From: Pavlovales sp. CCMP2436
Taxonomy: Eukaryota; Haptophyta; Pavlovophyceae; Pavlovales
DNA length: 25,818 nucleotides
Assembly (NCBI GenBank): GCA_026770615.1
Contig: MU631606.1
Location: forward strand, 59,638-85,455
Reading direction: 5' to 3'
Position 1 is the stretch's first letter; every line of letters starts with the position of its first letter. The notes under the pieces were generated by a model. That model did no database searches and was not told the DNA's origin. It saw nothing but the letters and a program-made list of their open reading frames with translations. The translations under genes were made by a program, and so were the position numbers. Positions 8,326 to 15,953 of this stretch are shown here, in pieces.

Positions 8326-8823
8326 GTACGTAAATTGCCCAACTTTATTCGTGGCTACGTCACGCACTTCTAGATCGGTCGTGCGGCTCGCTCAGGGCCT
8401 CGATTGCATCGCTTCGGTAGCAGTTCGGCGGTAGCCGGCTCGGCGGTGGGCTCGCGGTGGGCTCAGAGCCCCAAGCGCCTATGTACACATACATATCTTG
8501 CAGACATATGTCTCGGAGAGATCAATCATCTCTTAACTAATTGTATAACGTACGGTGATATGCTGGCTGTCTGACTGCTTGAGGATCCATTCGACTCCAT
8601 TCGACTCTGGTTCATCGCGTCACTGGGCGGTGGATTCAGAGCGCCAGGCGCCTTAATACACGTACGCATGCGGCTAGGCCCCTGAGTCGGCCTGGGCCTA
8701 CACCCCAGTAAAACCCCACTGTGAAAAACAATTGTTCTTTTCAAATGGTCGAAGCGATGACGCTAATCGCCGTTAAAAACGTATAGCTGTACGGTTTGAA
8801 TTTCATTTGGCGCTAGCCGCTAG

Positions 8824-9640
8824 GAGACGCAGGAGGTGCAGGAGACGCAGGGGACACAGGGGACGCAGGATGGGAGAGGTTCCTTCGCCCTCTCGTCGCA
8901 GGGCGGGGCGAGGCCGGTCGAACACGAGGACCACCCGGGACTTCTCTCGGAGCTCGGCGGCGATACATTCAACTCAGTCACTGGCGCACTGGCGCACTCG
9001 ATCTCGACTAAGGTCTCCGTCGCGGGCCTGGCCGTTGGCGACGAGGCGAGCGCACAGATTGGGCACTCGGTCGATACCTCCGCCGCGAACCTGGCCAGTG
9101 GCCGCTGGCGGACACGTGGCGAGCGCGCTGGCGGGTGCGCACGCAGGCGAGACATCCCTCGCGGACCTGGCCACTGGCGACGAGGCAAGCGCGCTGGCTG
9201 AGGCGGGGCCGGTCGAGACCTCCGCCGCGGGCCTCGCGACTGTCGGACACGAGGGAAGCGCGCTGGCGGGTGCGCACGCGAGCGAAACATCCCTCATGGG
9301 CCTGGCCACTGGCGACGAGGCAAGCGCGCTGGCTGAGGCGGGGCCGGTCGAGACCTCCGCCGCGGGCCTCGCGACTGTCGGACACGAGGCGAGTGCGCTG
9401 GCGGGTGCGCACGCGGGCGAGACATCCCTCATGGGCCTGGCCTCTGGCGATGCGGCAAGCGCGCTGGCTGAGGCGGGGCTGGTCGAGACCTCCGCCGCGG
9501 GCCTGACCGCTGTCGGACACGAGGCGAGCGCGCTGGCGGGTGCGCACGCGGGCGAGACCCCCGTCGCGGGCCTGGCCGCAGGCGACGAGGCAAGCGTGCT
9601 TGCTGTGGAACGGCCGGTCGCGCGTGCTGACCCTCAGTGA
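8824..9640 (+). pseudogene. Tandem 45-residue repeat protein
   Basis: The coding frame begins without a clear ATG (ETQEVQETQGTQGTQDG, with a TAG directly before it at 8821). It runs through SELGGDTFNSVTGALAHSIS, shifts frame near 9100 and continues to a TGA at 9638-9640. The repeat unit is 45 residues, made of two related halves: a GHEASALAGAHAGETSLMG half and a GDEASALAEAGPVETSAAG half. About five units are present, the first degenerate. It is acidic, Ala-rich and low in aromatics, with no hydrophobic membrane segment. Such designs occur in helical surface or structural repeat proteins. The function is unknown. The frameshift and missing start suggest decay or an upstream exon. Confidence 0.5.
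8990..9615. repeat. 135-bp tandem repeat, about 4.6 units
   Basis: The marker GCGCTGGCGGGTGCGCACG starts at 9125, 9260, 9395 and 9530, exactly 135 bp apart, with a degenerate unit before 9125. Each unit is 45 codons and is itself a diverged dimer of 66 and 69 bp. Neighbouring units are highly similar, pointing to recent unequal exchange. Confidence 0.9.
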
Positions 9641-9896
9641 GGCGGGCCAACCAATGGGGATAAAAATACCCTTGCCTTCGGCCAACCAACCCCTATCGGA
9701 AGTTTAGGCCCTAACTTTAGCAAATATAGAAAACTTGCAAAACGGAACAAATGACGTAGAACAGCTGTAACTATACCCCATAGCTATTCTTTTCCTGATT
9801 TCCCCAGTGGGGTTTTACTGGGGTGTTAGCAGTGAAATAGTATACTTACTAAATAGGTGAATGATTATCCTATGTAATAGGTTGCATTCAGCGGCA

Positions 9897-9985
9897 CGTT
9901 GTAGCCGATGCACCGCGCGTCGGAGACCCAGGGTCACCGCGTCGCGGCGTCGGACACCCAGGGTCACTGCACATTGCAGTGGACG
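9897..9985. repeat. Dispersed repeat with ACCCAGGGTCAC motif, copy 1
   Basis: TTGTAGCCGATGCACCGCGC followed by two ACCCAGGGTCAC motifs resembles 21559-21622, where CTGTAGCCGGCGAACCGTGC is followed by two ACCCAGGGTCAC motifs. The two loci lie 11.6 kb apart in the same orientation. No coding potential is seen. Confidence 0.6.
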
Positions 9986-10102
9986 CCAAGACATCGGGAT
10001 CTAGCCATGAATCAATCAGAGTAACGATGCAACCTCCCGTTGGCCTATAATTATTATGACCTGGTGAATTCGCGGACGGTTTTTTTTTTTTTTTTTTAAA
10101 CC

Positions 10103-10461
10103 ATGGCAGACGAAAACCCTAATACGCTACGTCGCTGCCGCTCAAGGCCGCTCGCCAAGAGGTCGCTTGCCATTGGAGACTCATCGACGAGTGGTATCAC
10201 CTGCACCCCGGCCGAGCTCAGAGTGGAGGTAGACTCACGCAGCGTCTGGCTCACGCAAATTGGGACTATGGTACCTCCCTTGAGGTGTCTGGTTCAGATG
10301 AATCCACGTTCTACTTTCAGTTTCTGTTTCAGATGCGACGATGGCAGGGACATGGGCGTGGTCGGCAAGTCAACGATGTAATCTTTGTCAGTGAGGGCCC
10401 TTCAGCAGATGAGGCGCGCTGGAGGTACCTGCTGGCACGGCGGATTCACTCCTTGGAGTGA
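10103..10461 (+). pseudogene. Small protein gene ending in the dispersed 3' unit, frameshifted
   Basis: An ATG at 10103 (MADENPNT) follows a run of T. One frame over, an uninterrupted frame from 10123 to the TGA at 10459 reads with natural composition: HWRLIDEWYHLHPGRAQSGG, then LAHANWDYGTSLEVSGSDES, then NDVIFVSEGPSADEARWRYL. The last part is the coding strand of the dispersed 3'-end repeat and recurs near 13.1 kb as GPSANEARWRYLLARRIHS. A one-base shift near 10123 would join the start to this frame. It is likely the product of a repeated element, of unknown family. The AATAAATTA of the repeat serves as its probable polyadenylation signal. Confidence 0.5.
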
Positions 10462-10515
10462 CGTCGTTATGAACCAACGATGACGGAGTCTTGAGCAGAA
10501 TAAATTACATACATT
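10387..10515 (+). repeat. Dispersed 3'-end repeat, copy 2
   Basis: Includes GGCCCTTCAGC, GGTACCTGCTGGCACGGCG, GTGACGTCGTTATGAACC and AATAAATTA, as in copies 1 and 3. Similarity to copy 3 extends further left to about 10357 (GACATGGGCGTG against GACATGCGCGTG), so copies 2 and 3 are closer relatives. Confidence 0.85.
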
Positions 10516-10565
10516 ATATTACATATTAGTTATTACCCAAGGGTCAATCGTTTAGGCTTTAGCGC

Positions 10566-10594
10566 GAGCTTGTAACACGCCGGGTTACAAGCTC
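10566..10594. other. Hairpin with 11-bp perfect arms
   Basis: GAGCTTGTAAC (10566-10576) pairs with GTTACAAGCTC (10584-10594) around a 7-base loop. It lies about 50 bp past the polyadenylation signal of repeat copy 2. No T run follows. Confidence 0.6.
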
Positions 10595-11651
10595 TTCGTT
10601 TCTAGATAGAAATCAAAGTACTGCAGTGTTACCGAACTACTATATTAATTTGAGTACTGTTACACGGCGTGTCGGATGATGACGGCGAGGGGGGAGAGGA
10701 GGAGCGAAGCAGAAAGTCACGAAGCGGCTGCAGCGGTGAGGCGAGAGGTGATGTACGCACGTGAGGCTGTCGCTCAGGCTGCGTCTCATTAGAATGCGAA
10801 CATGTACACAAAGAGCTGTTATGTCAGTATTATGTTATGATGCCACTTCTACCGCCTGGGGCGCACTTTCTGCGTCCAGGTGGCTCCGGGTGTCAGCGTC
10901 TGAGCGTCACTCCGTTGAGTTTTAGCGTCACCTCGCGATGATACCAAAACGAGGACTGAGCTTCGAAGCAGGCGATTTCGTTTCGGGATTGGTCGAAGAT
11001 AGGTTCCACTGCAGTGTCTCGCCCCACGCAGCGACGCAGTCCACATTGCGCCGCATGACAGTGTAAGTCATCGGGAAGCCCATTGCATTGCCGAAGCACG
11101 CACGCAGATGCCAGTTGCGATTTGGAAGGTCGTCGGGCCAAGGGCTGTCAGGTGACAGCACTGAACGTAAATATATATTATTAAGAATCCTCTTAAACGC
11201 AGGTGCTTCCTTAATGCTTCGTAAACTTCAGCGGGCATTTTCTCGGTATTCCCGTAAGATTTCTATTTTAAAAGAAGAGACAACACTATCGCTTCGCCCC
11301 TCTCTCAGTTCTTCGCCAATAACGAATTTCGGGTGCGGGTTTTTTAGTTAATAAAAGTTCTTTTACGTCTCCTGACTTGTAGCCCAAAGGCGTACCGGCA
11401 TGACGGGTTCTATTGCTCGTCGTCGCACCCGACGCGGGCTGTTTGCTGCATCGCCCTCTCAATCGCCTCTTTCTCCGAGTCTGCAGTCGCGCAGCATAAC
11501 TACCAGTGCGCGCGCGAGCTGTTGTGGGAAGGAGGAGGAGGGGGGGGGGTTTAGGTTAAAAACATATTGTGTCGCACGGAATGCAAAAAGTATCCGTTTT
11601 TCAAGACTGCTAATGCGTGAGCTGTTGCGGGAAGGAAGAGGGGGGGGGGGA
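10595..11651. other. No gene recognised
   Basis: Open frames here lack natural composition or ATG starts. One local similarity is visible: a GAGCTGTTG(T/C)GGGAAGGA block followed by a G run occurs at about 11516 and 11620. A third G run of the same type lies at 11943 beyond the gap. Confidence 0.5.
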
Positions 11652-11781
11652 NNNNNNNNNNNNNNNNNNNNNNNNNNNNNNNNNNNNNNNNNNNNNNNNN
11701 NNNNNNNNNNNNNNNNNNNNNNNNNNNNNNNNNNNNNNNNNNNNNNNNNNNNNNNNNNNNNNNNNNNNNNNNNNNNNNNNN
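11652..11781. other. Assembly gap (130 N) between a G run and a C run
   Basis: The gap is preceded by about ten G and followed by about eleven C. Homopolymer edges of opposite sense suggest that sequencing failed at a G/C structure, or that the two sides were scaffolded. Order and orientation across the gap cannot be checked from the sequence. Confidence 0.95.
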
Positions 11782-12136
11782 CCCCCCCCCCCTTCGATTT
11801 CTTTTATGCCCTCACTCAGCTGAGACCCGGTATGGCACACGAAAATATATCTAAAAACTGAGTATAACGTGATAGTAAAGGTTTAGACGTTATACTGTAC
11901 GTCGAACGTCATGCGCCGCAGCCGAAGGAACATGGAAAGTAGAGGGGGGGGGGTTTACGTTCAACATTATTTCGTAAACTTTTTATAAAAGCAGGGTAAG
12001 GGGGGGTGTGGGTACGTTTCACCTCTTTGAGAATCAAGCTGAAGGATGCTGCAAGCTTGAACGGTAGTGACGAGCGGGCGATCGTGACCGCGATGGGGAA
12101 ATAACGACGACAGCGGCGGCGGCGATACGATACGGT

Positions 12137-12466
12137 GGGGTCGAAATCCGAATTAGTGGCGCGATTCCGCACTGGGGAGGGGGAAAAGTGGTGGCCGGGA
12201 AGAAGAAGTAGACATTGGTCACCCCTGCGCGCTAAGTGTCGATAGCTGATGTCTAATAGAGCCCTCCTCGACGGTCGAAGCCCACCTCGTGTGCCTCCCA
12301 GGGGTCGAAATCCGAATTAGTGGCGCGATTCCGCACTGGGAAGGGGGAAAAGCTGTGGCCGGGTCGAAGAAGTAGAGATCGTTCGCCCCTGCGCGCCAAG
12401 TGTCGATAGCTGTTGTCGAATAGATCCCTCCTCGACGGTGGGAGCCCACCTCGTGTGCCTCTCGTG
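12137..12466. repeat. 164-bp tandem duplication
   Basis: GGGGTCGAAATCCGAATTAG begins at 12137 and again at 12301. The units carry the same AAGTGTCGATAGCTG and CCCACCTCGTGTGCCTC blocks, with scattered differences. The starting block recurs inverted at 12699-12723 and, more diverged, near 12983-13013, so it doubles as a terminal repeat of the foldback unit. Confidence 0.85.
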
Positions 12467-12553
12467 TGCCTCTGGGGTCGACAACATACTAAAGGTAACT
12501 AACATTTCCGATTTTCAGCGTTCGGAAGAGAAAAGAAAGTCATGGTTCTCGAA

Positions 12554-12634
12554 GTGGTGCACAAAAGTTAGTTGCAGATTCGTGAATGGGGCGCCGCCCC
12601 ATTCACGAATCTGCAATTAACTTTTGTGCACCAC
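12554..12634. other. Long hairpin of unit A (about 40-bp arms, almost no loop)
   Basis: The left arm 12554-12593 (GTGGTGCACAAAAGTTAG and on) is complementary to 12596-12634 with a single internal mismatch. The tip is GGGGCGCCGCCCC. Such a near-perfect palindrome is unstable in replication, so its retention is notable. Confidence 0.9.
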
Positions 12635-12813
12635 CTCCGGTTTGTGAGTTGCTCCGGAGGAATTTCACCGGATCTTTTCACGATTTCCCCCCGGACTGGC
12701 CACTAATTCGGATTTCGACCCCCAGGTGCCTCTAAGGTCGACAACAAACTTTGTGTAACTAACATTTCCGATGCTCAGTGTTCGGAAGCGAAAAGAAAGT
12801 CATGGTTCCCGAA

Positions 12814-12925
12814 GTGGTGCCGCGGAGTTTGTTGCAGATTCGTGAACGGGGCACGCGGAGTTTGTTGCAGATTCGTGAATGGGGCACCGCCCCATTCACG
12901 AATCTGTAACAAACTCCGCGGCACC
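12814..12925. other. Long hairpin of unit B with duplicated left arm
   Basis: The left arm (12814-12853) carries GCCGCGGAGTTTGTTGCAG where unit A has GCACAAAAGTTAGTTGCAG. The right arm (12888-12925) carries the matching complement, so pairing is kept despite the different sequence. A second copy of the left arm (about 12854-12886) follows the first, so the right arm could pair with either. Confidence 0.85.
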
Positions 12926-13074
12926 ACCTCCGGTTCCTGACTTGCTCCGAAGGATTATCACCGATTATTTTTCGATTTCCCCCCCGGACTGGCCACTAAT
13001 TCGAAGTTTGACCCGGTGGCAAGCCTTCAAGGACATGCGCGTGTTCGGCCGAGCTGAACGATGTAATTTTTGTT

Positions 13075-13206
13075 GCGTGCAACCAATGATGGCCCTTCAG
13101 CGAATGAGGCGCGCTGGAGGTACCTGCTGGCACGGCGAATTCACTCCTCGAAGTGACGTCGTTATGAACCGACGATGAAGGTTTCAGAACGAAATAAATT
13201 ATACAA
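13075..13206 (+). repeat. Dispersed 3'-end repeat, copy 3
   Basis: Carries the same conserved blocks and AATAAATTA end as copies at 4697 and 10387. It ends about 30 bp from the 3' end of the J-domain gene, which is on the opposite strand, so the two transcripts would converge. The frame GPSANEARWRYLLARRIHS is kept here, but the upstream part is interrupted by stops. Confidence 0.85.
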
Positions 13207-13233
13207 CTAAAAGTAACTACGGCATAGGCGAAA

Positions 13234-14082
13234 TTAAAAACCCCACGTCGAGGCGACGTACGCCCACACCCCGAGTATCCCGGTAACCTGTATGGCGACT
13301 AGGATCAGCGCCGGTGGCTTGCGCGTGAATGGTCTCGCCGGCGGTGCGTTCCATGTGCGCCCGGCGCGAGCTGCGCGGTACGCGGCCTGCATTTCTGCGT
13401 TCCGCTGCGCACGCGCGTGCACTGACTCTGCGCCCTGCCCGTTGACATTCCACCGCCTGCTCCCGGACGAGTCGTAAAAGTCCTCAGACTGGTAGTGCGC
13501 GCGGTTCCACTCGTGCGCGTCGTAATGCGCGGACGCGCCGCCCGCTGTGCTGTCGGTGGTCGAGTATCGTCTGTGGGCGGGTAGGCACCGCGGGGACAAC
13601 GATAATTCCAGGGCGACTCGTTATTGGGCAGCGCGGCGCGCAGCTCGCGGTGGCGCACGGAGCGTAAGCAAGACGGACGGTGTGCGAGCGCGCGCACCCT
13701 CTCCCGGTAGGCATCGGCCCCGCTCCAGGCCCGCGCCCGCGGCCGGCCGACGCTGCCCTGCCGGCGGTGGTTGCGCGCACTTTAGCCTCGCCCACCGCCT
13801 GGTTGTAAGCCACCGTGAGGTGCTTGAAGGTCTCCTCGGATGTCTGCACGGCGAGGTGCGCGCGTGCCCACCGTCAGCCGAACGCACGCGTGCTTATCCC
13901 GCGCAGGGTGCTGCGCGCCCCCTTCAAAACTAGGTTTGGTGCTGGTGTTTCCGCGCGCGCACCTTGCATCCGGGGTTGAGGTCCGGGTGGTAGCGCTTGG
14001 CCAGCAGGCGGTACTTCGCCTTGATCTGTGCCTCGGTCGCCTCGCGACCGAGCCCGAGCAGCGTGTAGTGGTCCTTGCTCAT
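13234..14082 (-). CDS. J-domain (DnaJ/Hsp40-like) protein with probable C-terminal membrane anchor
   Basis: The ATG at 14082 begins [20 protein letters not shown], then [21 protein letters not shown]-domain helices I-II with the diagnostic HPD loop. A GT donor follows NPGCK (intron starts at 13964, GTGCGC). The acceptor CGTGCAG ends at 13844, and exon 2 resumes in phase 0 with [17 protein letters not shown], which is J-domain helix III. The last exon is in another frame ([20 protein letters not shown]), so another intron or a lesion lies between about 13780 and 13560. It ends with a hydrophobic stretch ([20 protein letters not shown], about 13305-13246) and a stop at 13234, suggesting a tail-anchored J protein. 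By family knowledge it would stimulate Hsp70 at a membrane; that role is inference. The middle exon boundary is unresolved. Confidence 0.7.
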
Positions 14083-14220
14083 CACTACACGCCTTAATCT
14101 GTGCCCCAAACGCCACCGCTTGAGCGGGGAGCTTGAGCACGACTGTGTGCTATATGCGGTAGACCAGGCGCAGGCACATTCTCCCTTATACGAGGCCGCC
14201 CGAGCCCACACCTCTCCCTT

Positions 14221-14870
14221 ATACGCGCGTCATTTTGTATACCCCCCCCTAGTTCGTTTGTAAGGGGGGGGGGCAACCTAATATTTTCACCGAAGTGGGG
14301 TATACAAAATGACGCGCGTATAAGGGAGAGGTTGAAAATTTAGGTTGAAAATTAGGGTAGGGGGGTGACCCAACCTAAATTTTCGCCGCAGGCAAGAAAA
14401 AAATGGGGTAGGGGGGTGACCCAACCTCAAATTTGCGCCGCTACCGGGAAATGAGAGGAAGGGGGGGTCACAATCTCCACTTTACACGGGTTGACGAGAT
14501 CTGGGGAAATTACTCAAAAAAATTCTTCGCCTGCGGCGAGCAACTCGACAGGGTTAGACACACGTACTTCTACAGCTGTCAGATAAATCGTATGTAGATA
14601 TATATTTCTATATATATATTAGCGGCTCAGCATGGGTCAACAGCTGTATTTCAATATAAAAATATTTACGCTGTAGGCAATGTCCGTGAAGCGTGCTTGG
14701 AGGGGGGGGTCCCAACCTCTGTGCGGCGGCCAAAGTTCAATGAAACGATAGGGGGGTCACCCAACCTAAAACTTTTCCCAATCGGTCTGGTAGGGGGGTT
14801 CCCCAACCAAAAATTCTAGAATTACCCTACAAACGAACTAGGGGGGTGGCCTTCAAAATGACGCGCGTAT
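14221..14870. mobile_element. 650-bp element with about 43-bp terminal inverted repeats
   Basis: The left end 14221-14263 (ATACGCGCGTCATTTTG then CCCCCCTAGTTCGTTTGTA) is inverted at 14828-14870 with one short internal difference. A further inverted copy of the outer half lies at 14297-14332 and can pair with 14213-14244. The interior is non-coding and holds several GGGGGGTGACCCAACCTAAA blocks (near 14361, 14410, 14752 and 14795). It resembles a MITE. It lies directly upstream of the J-domain gene start and so may overlap its promoter. Confidence 0.75.
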
Positions 14871-14892
14871 TAGCTCCCATCGCTGCCCCGAA

Positions 14893-15160
14893 ACCAATTT
14901 TTGGGAGAAGTGAGATATCGAGGCGCCGATTTTGGGCGGATCATTTTCCTCGTTCACAGGCGCAGGCAAATCCTTCCCTCGACATGCGAGTCGCAGCCAA
15001 CCGCCACCCAAGCCCTCACCTCTCCATCAGCTATCGTCGGGCGACTCATCCCTGCAGTCTCTTCCACCGATACCAATTTTGGGTAAAAGTGAGACATCGG
15101 CGCCGATATTGTGGGCTCATTTTTCGCGTTCACAGGCGGGGCGCAGCCTTTCACTCTTCT
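14893..15160. repeat. Diverged direct repeat, spacing about 179 bp
   Basis: CCAATTTT(T)GGG, AAGTGAGA(T/C)ATCG, GGCGCCGAT and TTCACAGGCG occur in the same order at about 14893-14965 and 15072-15138. The open frames that cross this region give Arg/Ser-rich readings without natural composition, so I treat it as non-coding. Confidence 0.7.
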
Positions 15161-15350
15161 CGTCATGCATCCCCTTCAACCCGTGCGGCGGATAGAACAT
15201 CCGTCCGCCCCCCACTTGCCCAGCGACCTACAGGTGTCTAGCCCTCAACTGGACAAAAGGCTGTTTGGACAATCGCTGATTGGCTGCATGCAGATTAATC
15301 TCCGTATCTACCAGTATTTAAAATGCTTCGTCAGCCAATCAAAATTTGGG

Positions 15351-15480
15351 CTCAGTTTCTTAGCAAATTACATACAAACAATGGTTAATTTTTGCTTAAA
15401 CTACTATTGAAGGGCACCAAAAATGAGGCTCAGTTTCTTAACGTTACGGTTTCTTATTGCTCGCGACCCCCTGTAGTAAC
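15351..15480. repeat. Dispersed repeat end related to 748-871
   Basis: Contains CTCAGTTTCTTAGCAAATTA at 15351, matching about 819-838. A second TGAGGCTCAGTTTCTT lies at 15425-15440, followed by TTCTTATTGCTCGCGACCCC, the inverted form of about 771-792. The 16-bp block at 15425-15440 is inverted on the far side of the sialyltransferase gene at 17023-17038. Confidence 0.7.
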
Positions 15481-15953
15481 GTTGATATGCTACGAGTTCG
15501 TCACCAACTTCACCTCTACCACCCCTGCTGCCAAGACCAATGCCTGACGTTGACCAAGTCAGTGAGCGAACACCACCTATTGAACCATGCTGAGCCGCTA
15601 ATAACAATATGTAAAATGCTTTAATCGCACCTATGAAATACTGGCCAATTTGATGTGCCCACTAGCTAACTTGTTTCCCGGAGCGCGCGCGAGGCCGCCG
15701 ATAGCGTCTGGACGCAGTCTAATATATATAGATAGATATAGAGATAAATAAATAAAATTTTATGATCCAGAAACCCGCCTTTAAGGGATTCTGGATCTAA
15801 ATGTAATCGGCCACTGATTTCAGGGTCGTATCACGAACTCTGCGGCTTTACTTACAGTAACACTAGCTCGATTATAACACACGAACAGACTGCGGCTGCA
15901 TGCGTGAGCAATATCAGCTCTCCTCACACGGCACTATGACTGGCGACCATCGC
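15481..15953. other. Downstream flank of the sialyltransferase gene, no gene seen
   Basis: Non-coding by inspection. A hairpin with 9-bp arms lies near 15762-15800 (GATCCAGAA with TTCTGGATC). An A/T-rich GATA-like tract lies near 15720-15760, including AATAAATAAA. The stop of the minus-strand sialyltransferase is at 15954, so its 3' UTR should extend into this stretch. Confidence 0.5.

Larger units (their letters stand above)
8700..9826. mobile_element. 1.13-kb unit bounded by perfect 22-bp inverted repeats
   Basis: Bases 8700-8721 (ACACCCCAGT then AAAACCCCACTG) are the exact reverse complement of 9805-9826. The enclosed DNA holds the gene encoding 45-residue repeats. The next inner bases show only weak inverted similarity, and I see no clear target-site duplication. 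It may be a non-autonomous DNA transposon or a TIR unit that captured a gene. Confidence 0.6.
12467..13015. mobile_element. Two tandem foldback units, each with a long central hairpin
   Basis: Unit A (12467-12725) and unit B (12726-13015) align along their length: GGTCGACAACA, GTAACTAACATTTCCGAT, GAAAAGAAAGTCATGGTT, then the hairpin, then CCACCTCCGG and GGACTGGCCACTAATTCG. Each ends in an inverted version of the block that starts at 12137 and 12301. Identity is roughly 85-90 percent by eye outside the hairpins. There is no convincing coding frame. This is the layout of a foldback transposon or a satellite built from one. Confidence 0.75.

Noticed and set aside
8820..9689. Minus-strand and other-frame ORFs over the 135-bp array
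   Set aside because: They read as Arg/Pro/Ser-rich shadows; the plus-strand frame has consistent acidic, Ala-rich repeat units.
14846..15241. A 131-residue ORF with ATG-like start
   Set aside because: It begins within the TIR of a MITE-like element and crosses a diverged direct repeat; the reading is Arg/Ser/His-rich without domain features.
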